Translations under genes and position numbers: made by a program
Origin: Planctomycetota bacterium
GTDB taxonomy: Bacteria > Planctomycetota > UBA1135 > GCA-002686595
Length of the DNA: 54,549 bases
NCBI GenBank assembly: GCA_028823395.1
Contig: JAPKBO010000004.1
Location: forward strand, 1 to 54,549
Reading direction: 5' to 3'
Part shown: positions 1 through 8,351 of the stretch, piece after piece
Numbering within the stretch: position 1 is the stretch's first letter
How the letters are laid out: the number at the start of each line of letters is the position of its first letter
The notes under the pieces: model-generated
Databases searched by the model: none
Told to the model about the DNA's origin: nothing
Seen by the model: only the letters and a program-made list of their open reading frames with translations

Positions 1-67
1 TGGATTGGCAACTACCGAAGAACAGCAGCAGCAAGACGAACAGTGAACGGAAAACGGAAATGTTCAT
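1..67 (-). CDS. Start of a lipoprotein gene (3' part outside window)
   Basis: Only 22 codons are visible, reading leftward off the window edge. They encode MNISVFRS, a run of Leu/Phe, and FGSC followed by QS, which is a textbook lipoprotein signal peptide with a lipobox Cys at residue 20. The ATG is about 60 bp downstream of the selD stop on the same strand, so the gene could be co-transcribed with selA-selD. No strong Shine-Dalgarno sequence is visible. The mature protein lies outside the window, so function is unknown. The ORF track omits it because it is incomplete. Confidence 0.5.
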   Translation of the reverse strand, partial: MNISVFRSLFVLLLLFFGSCQS

Positions 68-127
68 GACTGGGGAGGACCGCAGATGGGGAGCAATCGA
101 CCGAGCGCAGGATACGCCACGCGCAGC

Positions 128-1174
128 CTAGCTCAAGACGATGGAGTGATCGCCCTTATCCAAGACCTGTCCCACCCGGTGTATGGGCACGTCACGGGCC
201 GCGAGCTCCGTCTCGAGAATAGAGGCGTTATCCGCATTCACCGCAATCAAAAGTCCGCCCGAGGTCTCCGCGTCAAAGACGATGCTCACCAAGGCCTCGT
301 CACACCCAGGAGCAACGTGCACGTCATCTCCGAGGCTGGCCTTACCCCGGGCAGAGGCGCCACTGACTACGCCGTCACTCGCGAGCGCGTGAGCTCCCTG
401 GAAGACCGGTAGCGCGCGAAGGCTAAATTCCAGGGTCACGCCGCTGCCCTGTGCGACATTGTAACCGTGGCCCACCAATCCAAAACCCGTAACGTCCGTA
501 CAGGTGGTGACCTGCGCGGCAACCATCGCTTGTGCGGCGGCGCGATTAAGCGTTGCCATGACCAAGGCGGCAACGGCCACTTCCTCGGGACCGATGCGCT
601 GCTTCTTGCCGGCAGTGGTGATGCTTCCCATGCCCAAGGGCTTGGTCAGATACAACTGGTCGCCTGGCTTCGCGCCCGCGTTGGAGGTCACCCTGTCTCG
701 GGGCACGGTGCCGGTCACGGCGAATCCGAACAATGGCTCGGCGCTGACCACCGTGTGCCCACCGGCAATCACAGCGCCGGCTTCTTTCACCTTGTCAAAG
801 CCACCACGGAAAATTTCCCGCACCCACTCGGGCGAGAATTCAGCTGGAAAACCAGCCAGGTTCAGGGCCGAGAGGGGCGTCCCTCCCATGGCGTACACGT
901 CGGACAGGGCGTTGGCTGCGGCGACCGCCCCATAGAGATAGGGGTCGTCTAGAACCGGAGGGAAGAAGTCCACGGTCTGCACCAAAGCCAGATCCGGATA
1001 TCCTTCGAGTGCCACCACTCCCGCATCGTCCACGGTCTGTGGGCCGACGAGCAGGCGCTCGTCATGCTCAGGATTGATCTCACGCAGAACCTGCGTGAGC
1101 TGCCCCATGGGCATCTTGGCCGCTCACCCCGCGCCGGCGGCGTAGTCTGTCAGGCGCTTTTGTTCAGGACTCAT
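128..1174 (-). CDS. selD: Selenide, water dikinase SelD, itself a selenoprotein (Sec17 by in-frame UGA)
   Basis: SelD makes selenophosphate from selenide and ATP, the selenium donor for Sec-tRNA. The ORF track begins at 1114 because an in-frame TGA at 1124-1126 is read as stop. Upstream in the same frame runs MSPEQKRLTDYAAGAG-U-AAKMPMGQ from an ATG at 1172-1174. This matches the family N-terminus, where E. coli has GAGCGCK with catalytic Cys17 and Lys20. So Sec occupies the catalytic position, Lys20 is kept and the second Cys is Ala. Other family motifs are TVDDAG, SDVYAMGG and AGGHT. The product is 348 aa, the usual size, and stops with TAG. It lies 56 bp downstream of selA on the same strand, a likely operon. 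Sec-type SelD proteins are known elsewhere; the reading here is from direct translation. Confidence 0.93.
1079..1126 (-). promoter_or_regulatory. Bacterial SECIS element in selD
   Basis: The UGA (1124-1126) is followed 24 nt later by a perfect 9-bp hairpin at 1079-1099: stem CUCACGCAG / CUGCGUGAG with loop GUU. The tip GCAG-GUU-CUGC closely resembles the tip of the E. coli fdhF SECIS as I recall it (GCAGGUCUGC). The loop starts with G and lies about 34 nt after the UGA, within the range known for bacterial SECIS elements bound by SelB. Confidence 0.85.
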
Positions 1175-1230
1175 GTCAGGAGTGGGTGTAGTCAATCCCC
1201 GGCCCCTCGGCAAGAGTGCAAACGCGGGTC

Positions 1231-2646
1231 CTATTTCAGGTCTCGGAAGGCGCTCACGACCTCATCATCCTCGCCGGGCAGAAGCGTGCGGGGATCCAGC
1301 ACCAGGGCACCCTCGTGGATGCGCGCAAACAGGGGTGGCTCGCCCGCCCGCAACTCAGCCGCCAACTCATTCACAGAGCGTTTGCCCGATTTTACGCGCA
1401 CCACGTGGGTGGGTAGGTACTCACCCGGGGCGGAGCCGCTGCCAGGCTCGGACTCCCCCGCACACACTTGGGCGTCGATTTCCTCTAGAGAGTTCAGGGC
1501 CTGAGCCAGGGTCTCGGCGGACTTTTTCAAGGCGGGAGCGCCGGCCAGGAGCATGCGTCGGGCAGGAATCTCGTCCCCGCGACCGGAAAGCAGGAGACCC
1601 AGAGTCGCCTCCAAGCCCGCCAGGGTGGTCTTGTCTAGACGCGTGGCTCGATACAAGGGATTGGCGCGCATGGCGGCAATGCGCTCGGCCTTGCCGACGA
1701 GGATTCCCGCTTGAGGTCCGCCAAGCAGCTTGTCGCCGGAGAAGGAAACGACCTCGAGCCCGCTGGCCACAGCGTCGCGCACCAGGGTCTCCCCGCCCAG
1801 CATCGAGAGCTCGGCCGCCCCCGGTGCTTCGATACGACCCGAGCCCAGGTCAAACGCAGTCGGCACCTTGCGCTCACGACCAAGCTCCGCCAGCTCCTGC
1901 ATGGGGACCTCTTCGATGAAGCCCACCATCTTGAAATTGCTGCTGTGCACCTTCATGAGCAGGCCCGTGTCGGGCCCTATAGCCCCCTCGTAGTCGGAAC
2001 GCCGCGTTCGATTCGTGGCCCCCACCTCAACAAGTCGTACACCGGCGGCACGCATGACGTCAGGCACCCGGAAAGATCCACCGATCTCCACCAGCTCCCC
2101 GCGCGAAACAATGGCCTCCCGCCCGTTGGCAAAAGTGTGCATGGTCAGAAATGCCGCTGCCGCGTTGTTGTTCACGGCGATGGCTGCCTCGCAACCCAAA
2201 AGGCGCTGGAGCAAAGTGCTCAGGCGATCGTCCCGTTGATTGCGCTGGCCACTAAAGCGATCGACCTCCAGGACGCAGTAACCCTCAGCCGCCTTGGCCA
2301 TGGCTGCGGCCACCTCGGAGTGCACAGGGGAGCGGCCGAGGCCGGTGTGGAGCACGACACCCGTGGCGTTGATGGCGCGCTGCACGCCACGGCCTTGCTC
2401 CTGGGCAGCCCGTCGGCCAATGGCGTCACCAAGGCTGCCAGAAGCCAAGCGGGCTTGCAGGGCCGCGGTGGTCAGGATCCCCGAGCGGATCTCGAACCGC
2501 CAGGCGTCCAACTCCACGGAGAGAAAGTCGGCCACCAGGTCGCCCCCGATCTTGGTGCACCAGGCTGCCACTGCCGGGCTGCGCAGGGCCTCATCCACGG
2601 ACGGTAGAAGACGGTAGGGATTGGGGTGAATCTCTTTGGAACTCAT
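1231..2646 (-). CDS. selA: L-seryl-tRNA(Sec) selenium transferase SelA
   Basis: This PLP enzyme converts Ser-tRNA(Sec) to Sec-tRNA(Sec) using selenophosphate from SelD. The 471-aa product matches the family length (E. coli 463). Motifs include NATGVVLHTGLGR, the N-terminal SelA domain (PNPYRLLPSVDEAL), and FSGDKLLGGPQAG, whose Lys holds PLP. The ORF track extends the frame to 3165, but that extension overlaps the divergent lipid kinase and has no SelA similarity. The ATG at 2646 (MSSKEIHPNPYRLL) gives the correct N-terminus. The divergent kinase starts 43 bp away, so both promoters must share that short gap or overlap the coding ends. Confidence 0.95.
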   Translation of the reverse strand: MSSKEIHPNPYRLLPSVDEALRSPAVAAWCTKIGGDLVADFLSVELDAWRFEIRSGILTTAALQARLASGSLGDAIGRRAAQEQGRGVQRAINATGVVLHTGLGRSPVHSEVAAAMAKAAEGYCVLEVDRFSGQRNQRDDRLSTLLQRLLGCEAAIAVNNNAAAAFLTMHTFANGREAIVSRGELVEIGGSFRVPDVMRAAGVRLVEVGATNRTRRSDYEGAIGPDTGLLMKVHSSNFKMVGFIEEVPMQELAELGRERKVPTAFDLGSGRIEAPGAAELSMLGGETLVRDAVASGLEVVSFSGDKLLGGPQAGILVGKAERIAAMRANPLYRATRLDKTTLAGLEATLGLLLSGRGDEIPARRMLLAGAPALKKSAETLAQALNSLEEIDAQVCAGESEPGSGSAPGEYLPTHVVRVKSGKRSVNELAAELRAGEPPLFARIHEGALVLDPRTLLPGEDDEVVSAFRDLK

Positions 2647-2689
2647 GGGGCGGTCCAGTGTACGACCTCGATGGGCTACCATCCCCCCC

Positions 2690-3571
2690 ATGTGTCCGAT
2701 GCCGTTCCAGCGCGCCCTGGTCGTGGTCAACCCCATCGCGGGTAGGGGCCGAGCCCGAAAGGCGGCTGCCGCCCTACGTGAAGGCCTAAGCGGATTGCCC
2801 ATGGCCGTTGAGGTCTTCGAGACCGGCGCCCGCGGCGATGCCTCACGCCGCGTGGCAGATCTTGAACCGGAAGTGGATCTGGTGGTGTCGGTCGGCGGAG
2901 ATGGAACTCTGGCAGAAATCCTGGAGACCCTGCCTTCCGCGATTCCCGTGGCGGTCCTGCCCCTGGGCACGGCCAACGTCCTGGGAACGGAGGTCAACCT
3001 GCCACGCGATGCAAATGGCCTTGTGCGCGTCATCGCCGCGGGTAACAGCACCGGCCTCAACACAGCCCGGGTCAACGGTGGAATCAGCTTCCTCGTCACG
3101 GGCGTGGGCCTAGATGGGGCCATCGTTGAAGACGTGGAGGCTCGTCGCAGGGGCCCCATCACCAAGCTGTTCTACGTACGATCCGTGCTACGTACCCTTC
3201 TGCGCTTTCGATCCTCCAAGCTCAGCGTGCGTATTGACGGAGAGGAGAAGCCGGGCCCTTGGGCCTGGGTACTGATCACCAACGTGCGTGGCTACGGCGG
3301 TGTGACGAAGCTCAATACGGACAGCAAGCTCGACGACGGCCTGTTCGAGGTCGTCCTCTTCCCCCGTACGGACACTCTCTCCCTCTTGGGCTATGCTTTG
3401 CGCGCCGTGATAGGGCGCTTGCCGGGCGGATCCTGCAAAATGGTGCAAGCCTCACGGGTGCAGATCGAAGCTGACCGTCCTACGCCTGTCCAAATCGACG
3501 GAGATTTCGCTGGTCACACGCCCGTGCAATTCGAAGTCCGGCCACAGTGTCACCAACTCTTGATCCCATGA
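2690..3571 (+). CDS. Diacylglycerol/lipid kinase family protein (DagK/YegS-like)
   Basis: It phosphorylates diacylglycerol or a related lipid or sphingoid base with ATP at the membrane; the exact substrate cannot be read from sequence. The 293-aa product has the DAGK catalytic domain: VVNPIAGRGRARKA at the N-terminus, SVGGDGTLAEI (glycine-rich nucleotide loop), LPLGTANVLG, and the C-terminal IDGD motif followed by the sandwich domain. The ATG at 2690 (MCPMPFQRALVVVNP) places the first strand correctly; ATG 2699 is an alternative. The stop overlaps the kdsA start in an ATGA, so the two genes are translationally coupled. Confidence 0.85.
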   Translation: MCPMPFQRALVVVNPIAGRGRARKAAAALREGLSGLPMAVEVFETGARGDASRRVADLEPEVDLVVSVGGDGTLAEILETLPSAIPVAVLPLGTANVLGTEVNLPRDANGLVRVIAAGNSTGLNTARVNGGISFLVTGVGLDGAIVEDVEARRRGPITKLFYVRSVLRTLLRFRSSKLSVRIDGEEKPGPWAWVLITNVRGYGGVTKLNTDSKLDDGLFEVVLFPRTDTLSLLGYALRAVIGRLPGGSCKMVQASRVQIEADRPTPVQIDGDFAGHTPVQFEVRPQCHQLLIP

Positions 3572-4398
3572 CCTCTCCCACCCAACCCGTCGAAGTCCGC
3601 GGCCGCTCCCTGGGCGCCTCGAGCCTTTTCTTCATCGCTGGCCCATGCGTGCTTGAGAGCAAGGACCTCGCCTTTCAAATCGCCGGCACCCTGAAGGAAC
3701 TGTTCGCGAGTCGCGATCTGCCTTTCATCTTCAAGGCCAGTTTCGACAAGGCCAATCGCTCAAGTATTGAAGGCGGCCGAGGAGTGGGAATGGAGCAAGG
3801 GCTCGAGTGGCTAGCCGCCATCCGCTCGGAATTGGACATTCCCGTCCTGACCGATGTGCACCTACCTGAACAGTGCGCCAGCGTAGGCGAGGTGGTCGAC
3901 GTTCTCCAAATACCGGCTTTCCTGTGCCGTCAAACGGATCTGCTCCTGGCTGCGGCGGCCACAGGCCGCGCCATCAACGTCAAGAAGGGCCAGTTTCTCG
4001 CCCCCTGGGATCTCGAGCACGCCGCTCACAAGATCACAGCAAGTGGAAACCCGAACGTCCTCCTCACCGAGCGCGGTACGAGCTTCGGCTACGGACGCCT
4101 AGTGGTCGACATGACGGGCTTCGAGACCCTTGCCGCCAGTGGACACCCCGTCATCTTCGACGCGACCCATTCCGTGCAGGAGCCGGGCGCCCATGGCAAG
4201 TCCACAGGTGGAGACAGAAGCAAGGTGCCTGCCCTCGCCCGCGCCGCGGTCGCCACGGGGCACGTGAACGGATTGTTCTTCGAGGTTCATCCCGACCCGG
4301 ACTCCTCCCCCTCCGACGGACCGAACATGTTGCAAATGGACGGGTTTGAGGAAGTGTTGGACGGAGTCCTGGCCGTTCACGCAGCTCTGCGCCCCTAG
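3568..4398 (+). CDS. kdsA: 3-deoxy-8-phosphooctulonate synthase KdsA
   Basis: It condenses phosphoenolpyruvate with arabinose 5-phosphate to Kdo-8-phosphate, the first committed step of Kdo synthesis for LPS. The 276-aa product shows FIAGPCVLES near the N-terminus, FKASFDKANR, TDVHLPEQ, IPAFLCRQTDLL, NVKKGQFLAPW, ERGTSFGYG, FDATHSVQ and FFEVHPDPD. The Cys in AGPC (residue 27) is the hallmark of the metal-dependent class, as in Aquifex; the E. coli enzyme has Asn there. The start is the ATG in the ATGA overlap with the lipid kinase; the track's start at 3547 is upstream inside that gene. Its presence is good evidence for an LPS-bearing outer membrane. Confidence 0.95.
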   Translation: MTSPTQPVEVRGRSLGASSLFFIAGPCVLESKDLAFQIAGTLKELFASRDLPFIFKASFDKANRSSIEGGRGVGMEQGLEWLAAIRSELDIPVLTDVHLPEQCASVGEVVDVLQIPAFLCRQTDLLLAAAATGRAINVKKGQFLAPWDLEHAAHKITASGNPNVLLTERGTSFGYGRLVVDMTGFETLAASGHPVIFDATHSVQEPGAHGKSTGGDRSKVPALARAAVATGHVNGLFFEVHPDPDSSPSDGPNMLQMDGFEEVLDGVLAVHAALRP

Positions 4399-4436
4399 CC
4401 GTCCCTACTGCGACGAGGGAACTCCACCTTCCCTCC

Positions 4437-6170
4437 TCACTTCGGTAGGTGCCGCTGAGCTCCCTCGCCTGCAGGCGCGGCCAGCAGATTCCGGCCATCG
4501 ACGGGACCCAAAGGAGCCAACCCCAGCAACGGTAGGAACGTGGGCAGGATGTCCTCCGAGCCAGCCGGTTCAAAGTTGGACCCGGCTGCGAAGGCCGCTC
4601 CTAGGAAGGCCAACGGAATGTCACGGTCGTACTCATAGGGGCTGCCGTGGCTCGTCCCTCGACCCGAACTTATAAGCACCCAGGGGTCGAGGCGCAGAAC
4701 AACGTCCAAGCAACGGCCGGGATAGGTGCTGGCGCGATACAACGCCAACCACGGCTCCTCACCCGCAGCCGAAGGAGATGCTTCGCCCATCAACTCCTCA
4801 AGCGTGTACGCGGCAGCCACCCAATGCGCTTCGACGCTGGCGTCAGCCATAGTGCGTCGCAGAGCCGCGGGGTCCAGGCCCGACTCAAGAACCTCAAGAG
4901 GATCCAGGCTGAAGCCACGGCTACTGAATCCCAGCTTGAACCGCACTCCATGAGCCGCCTCTAGCGCCCGTGTGACGACACCCGTGAATACGCCGGTTTC
5001 CACAGGCCCAATCCGCTTGGCTCCGACCCCCCGAGCCTGCAAGGCCTCGGGCAGTTCGAGGACCCCGTGATCGGCGGTCAACACTCCCACCCAACGCCCG
5101 GGCCCCACGCGCTCATCCAACATGTCGAGGAAATCCCCGAGAGCATCATCCGTACGCAGCAGAGAGTCGGTCACTTCCCAGCTATAGGGCCCAAAAGAGT
5201 GCCCGATAACATCGCAATTGGAGAGAGAGACAGCCAGTAGGTCAGGATGTTCGTCCTGGCCCAACTTCAGGGTTTCCACAGCGGCCCCCGCGACCTGAAG
5301 AGTGAATTGATCCCCTAGCGGATATTTGTACACGTCAGAGGCCAGGTTCTTCAGGTTCGCAGCAGCGGCCTCAAGGTCTGCTCCAGCGAGAACCTCCAGA
5401 TTGAGAGTCGAAAGGCGATAGGGAAAACGGATGCCATGCTCGCCGTAGGGAGACTCACCCGGGCGGTCGTCTGCAGCGGTGCCCAGAGAGGTCGGATCGC
5501 CATCGAAGCTCGGCGTCCACTCGAAGCCACTCGCCTTCTCGCGCCAGGTGGCATTCCACTCCGACACGAAAGAGGGCAACTCGCTCCCATAGTGAGTCGA
5601 GCTCATGAAGCCGCCACTATTCTTATCCCACCACACAGCCCAGGCGGGAGCGGGTCCCGCCATGCAGATGGCTGATCGATCCTTCATGGAAACGGAAAAG
5701 ATGCGCGAGGCAGAGTCTGCCGCCAGGAGAGTCTCGGCCAGGGTCGGCGCTGTGATGTAGTGCGGTGAACTGCCGCTGCCAGACTCAGCCGGACCGGCGG
5801 AGGTCAGGGCGCGCACGCCGGCGTCGGTCATGCAGTAGGTCGTCTTGCCGAGAGCTCGGTCGAAGAATTGGTTGCCTACGATGCCGTGGCGATTGGGCAG
5901 GCTGCCGGTGGAAACCGACGCATGACCTGGACCAGTTTCTGTTCGAGCGTAGCCAAGGGTGGCCCGTCGATAGGAGCGGCCCTGGTCCCAAAAGCGAGCG
6001 AAGCCCCCATCCAGCCAGGGAGCTAAACGGTCGAGTTGCTCCGGGATCAACTGATCGCAGACGACGAGGACCACCAGGGCCGGGGGCTCCTGGGTAGGGC
6101 TGGGCGCAGTGCTGGGCGCGGGGCCCTGAGCCAGGACCGTTAAGGCGACTAGGGGGAGGCAGAGGTGCAT
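4437..6170 (-). CDS. Secreted alkaline phosphatase, PafA-like (type I phosphodiesterase/nucleotide pyrophosphatase fold)
   Basis: A periplasmic or secreted metallo-phosphatase that should release phosphate from organic esters. From the ATG at 6170 the 577-aa product begins MHLCLPLVALTVLAQG, a Sec signal peptide; the track's 20-residue extension to 6230 would bury it. Alkaline-phosphatase superfamily motifs appear in order: VVCDQL (metal Asp39), TETGPGHASVSTG (nucleophile Thr79, as in PafA), KDRSAI, SNCDVIGHSFGPYSWEV, TADHG, and late RGTSHGSPYEYDRDIP with the last metal His. It is convergent with kdsA, 38 bp apart. A phosphate-monoesterase role is inferred from the PafA-like layout. Confidence 0.85.
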   Translation of the reverse strand: MHLCLPLVALTVLAQGPAPSTAPSPTQEPPALVVLVVCDQLIPEQLDRLAPWLDGGFARFWDQGRSYRRATLGYARTETGPGHASVSTGSLPNRHGIVGNQFFDRALGKTTYCMTDAGVRALTSAGPAESGSGSSPHYITAPTLAETLLAADSASRIFSVSMKDRSAICMAGPAPAWAVWWDKNSGGFMSSTHYGSELPSFVSEWNATWREKASGFEWTPSFDGDPTSLGTAADDRPGESPYGEHGIRFPYRLSTLNLEVLAGADLEAAAANLKNLASDVYKYPLGDQFTLQVAGAAVETLKLGQDEHPDLLAVSLSNCDVIGHSFGPYSWEVTDSLLRTDDALGDFLDMLDERVGPGRWVGVLTADHGVLELPEALQARGVGAKRIGPVETGVFTGVVTRALEAAHGVRFKLGFSSRGFSLDPLEVLESGLDPAALRRTMADASVEAHWVAAAYTLEELMGEASPSAAGEEPWLALYRASTYPGRCLDVVLRLDPWVLISSGRGTSHGSPYEYDRDIPLAFLGAAFAAGSNFEPAGSEDILPTFLPLLGLAPLGPVDGRNLLAAPAGEGAQRHLPK

Positions 6171-6786
6171 AAGAGGTCGCAGAGGACTGAAGGGGGGAAA
6201 GCGATTCCATGCTACGCCATGAACGCGCACGCCACTCCCCCCAGTTTGAACCTCCTAAGTCCCCACCGTGGAAGCACTTAGAGGCTTGCGGAATATCTTT
6301 CCCAGGGCGGCAGGCCTTCCCCGTTGGCATCAATGCAATTTCCTAGGTATCCTCCGCCACCTCCGCATTGGAGGCCCGGGACAAGGTCCCAACGAACCCC
6401 ATGAACACGCCCTACCCCAAGCGCCGCCAGCCCCTTCTCGGGCGAACACGGCGAACCATTCAGGGCAAGACAATCACATCCGAACGGAGTGGGGACCCCG
6501 CGCGGATGTTGAAGGAGGAGAGGGCCATTATTGCTGTGTGGGGACACAGCTGCCGGGCCCACTTCGGAGGAGATGCGCAGCAGTTGGGACGTGGGGACGG
6601 CCCAACTGTCGCGCTGCCCGGTACGACGAGTCCAATTGGAGTCGCCAATCGCGAAGGGGAGAGTATCAGCACGGGCTGACTCACCGCGATCGACGTCCCA
6701 ATCAGTGTGGACAGCCGGGAATCGGAGCCCGGGGGCCTTGCCCTCGGGCTTCTCTTCTATCCAAAGAGGTCGGCGTCCAACCGAAT
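6171..6786. other. 616 bp without a credible gene; several strong inverted repeats
   Basis: No ORF here looks coding. The region holds multiple perfect inverted repeats: CCTCC/GGAGG (6360-6374), GGGAC/GTCCC (6378-6390), GCTGTGT/ACACAGC around a GGGG loop (6533-6550), CAGTTGGG/CCCAACTG extended by GCGC/GCGC (6575-6614), the palindrome TCCAATTGGA (6631-6640) and a terminator-like hairpin (6726-6750). It is either the 3' trailer of the sigma gene plus the leader of the phosphatase gene, or contains a structured RNA. It does not match tmRNA, SRP RNA or RNase P RNA signatures I know. Confidence 0.5.
6726..6750 (-). terminator. Probable terminator hairpin after the sigma factor gene
   Basis: On the minus strand AGCCCGAGGG and CCCCCGGGCT form a 10-bp stem (one wobble pair) around loop CAAGG, about 37 nt past the sigma gene stop. 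No good U-tract follows, so it could instead be a 3'-end stabilising structure. Confidence 0.4.
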
Positions 6787-7620
6787 TCAGTCTTCGGACT
6801 GATCCACTCGAAAGCGGTTACGCAGACGATCAATCAGACGCGCATGGATTTTGCAGACCCGGGACTCTGAGAGTCCGGTCAGCTGACCAATCTCGCGCAT
6901 GGGCATGAACTGGAAGTACTTGAGGTAGAAGATACGGCTCTCCTGGTCATTCATGCGCTGAGTGACCATTTGAAGAAGCTCGCTCTGAATCAAGTGTTCG
7001 TCGGGAGCAGGACTATGCCGATCGGGAAAGGCCTCAAGGGCCTGACTCAGGTCATCATCCCCATCGTCCCCGGGCATGGATCCCCTTGGCGCCGACGGTA
7101 ATCCCCGTCCGAAGTACTGCTGATAGGCGTCCGGTTCGAGCCCCATCTCAGTAGCAGCCTCGTCGTCGGTGGGCGCGCGTCCCAACTCGCTGGAGAGACG
7201 GTCGATAGTGCGCTTCTTCAACTCCATCCGCTGGCGCCAGGGCCTTGGCAGCCAATCCTGAGCTCGCAGCTCATCAAGCAGGGCACCCTTGACCCGCAGC
7301 TCGCAGTAGGACTCAAAGCGCACGCCCCGCTCAGGATCAAAACCGCGAATAGCGGACATTAGACCCATATTAGAGGCTGTGCCCAGATCCCCACGATCGA
7401 CAGTACGCGGAAGTCGCCCAGCAAACCGCCGCACAATCCCCTTGATCAGGGTCTGGTAGACCTCAACGAGACGATTACGGGCCTCGTCGTTGGGGTCCTT
7501 GCGGTAGCTCGCCCACAGTTCTTCTACCTGAACGTCACGTAAGGCTTGGCTCTTGCGTGCGGACGGGGGTGCTGCCTCTGCAGTCTTGTTCTTTGATTGA
7601 GTTTTTGTAGTGCTATCCAA
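6787..7620 (-). CDS. RNA polymerase sigma factor, FliA/WhiG family
   Basis: A sigma-28-type factor that directs RNA polymerase to an alternative promoter class. The 277-aa product has region 2 (RRFAGRLPRTVDRGDLGTASNMGLM, RFESYCELRVKGALLDELR, DWLPRPWRQR), region 3 (ELGRAPTDDEAA) and region 4 with a helix-turn-helix (MREIGQLTGLSESRVCKIHARL). The track starts at a TTG at 7644, but an in-frame TTG at 7620 has AAGGGAG five bases upstream, so I prefer that start (MDSTTKTQSKN). The first 25 residues are low-complexity. No flagellar, chemotaxis or anti-sigma genes are nearby, so its regulon is unknown. Confidence 0.9.
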   Translation of the reverse strand: MDSTTKTQSKNKTAEAAPPSARKSQALRDVQVEELWASYRKDPNDEARNRLVEVYQTLIKGIVRRFAGRLPRTVDRGDLGTASNMGLMSAIRGFDPERGVRFESYCELRVKGALLDELRAQDWLPRPWRQRMELKKRTIDRLSSELGRAPTDDEAATEMGLEPDAYQQYFGRGLPSAPRGSMPGDDGDDDLSQALEAFPDRHSPAPDEHLIQSELLQMVTQRMNDQESRIFYLKYFQFMPMREIGQLTGLSESRVCKIHARLIDRLRNRFRVDQSED

Positions 7621-7625
7621 GAGGT

Positions 7626-7632
7626 CTCCCTT
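7626..7632 (-). promoter_or_regulatory. Ribosome binding site deciding the sigma factor TTG start
   Basis: AAGGGAG ends five bases before the TTG at 7618-7620. The upstream TTG at 7644 lacks such a site. Confidence 0.6.
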
Positions 7633-7901
7633 TCCCCTACGCAACGCATGCGGCCGACCCGGCTTGCTAACGTTGCATTTGCGGTGAACTCCGTTGACGG
7701 CGTTTTGAATACAAGTTCACAAGCAACAGGATCAACGCTCTTGTGCCAGTTACCCGCTCTCACGACAGACTGCGCGTCATGACCTAGGTGCAAAGATGGG
7801 AAAACCATCCACCTGCAGGGCCCTAAGGGCGATGTGGCGAACAAGGGACTCTTCTCAATACACCCTCATTTTTTCGGTGGATTGTTCCCAATCCGCGGAC
7901 T

Positions 7902-8351
7902 CTAGCTCCACTCGTGCTCGCCTGAATGCTCATCTACGTAGCCCAAAGATTTCAAGACGGTGCTCTCGGCTGCGCGCATCTCCACGCGATCACAATCGGA
8001 TTGGTCATCGAAACCGCACAGGTGCAACACACCGTGAACCACGTATAGCGCCAACTCCCTCTGCAGTGATGTCCCCCTTGCCGCGCTCACTTCTCGTGCC
8101 CTGTCAACGCTCACGTACACTTCCCCTTCAGGGCCCGGGCCCTCACCTAAGTCAAACGTGATCACGTCGGTAGCGCTGGGATCGTCCAAGAATCTCAGAT
8201 GCAGGTCACAGAGGAACTCCTCGTCGACTAGTACGACGGCCAACTCCATCTCCGGCTGACCACCGTGGACCGCAGCGGCGCGAGCCGCTGCCTGGATGTC
8301 CGCATCGGGTAGGGGTCGCGGTTCCACGTCCCATGCGACACTGATCGTCAT
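7902..8351 (-). CDS. ybeY: Endoribonuclease YbeY (rRNA maturation factor)
   Basis: YbeY is a zinc-dependent enzyme needed for 16S rRNA 3'-end maturation and ribosome quality control. The 149-aa product has DVITFDLGEG, GEVYVSVDRA and HGVLHLCGFDD. In E. coli the zinc motif is HGxLHLxGYDH, with three His ligands. Here the third His is Asp, so two His are retained and Asp may serve as ligand. The ATG overlaps the stop of the upstream pgpH-like gene (ATGA). The phoH-pgpH-ybeY order is a widely conserved block, which supports the call. Confidence 0.92.
   Translation of the reverse strand: MTISVAWDVEPRPLPDADIQAAARAAAVHGGQPEMELAVVLVDEEFLCDLHLRFLDDPSATDVITFDLGEGPGPEGEVYVSVDRAREVSAARGTSLQRELALYVVHGVLHLCGFDDQSDCDRVEMRAAESTVLKSLGYVDEHSGEHEWS

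Noticed and set aside
1711-2607. 298-aa plus-strand ORF opposite selA
   Set aside because: Shadow of selA on the other strand.
2647-3165. N-terminal extension of SelA to 3165
   Set aside because: Overlaps the divergent lipid kinase; the family N-terminus begins at the ATG at 2646.
7621-7901. GGATTG/CAATCC hairpin near the ybeY end as a terminator
   Set aside because: On the minus strand it is followed by A residues, not T, so termination is not supported.
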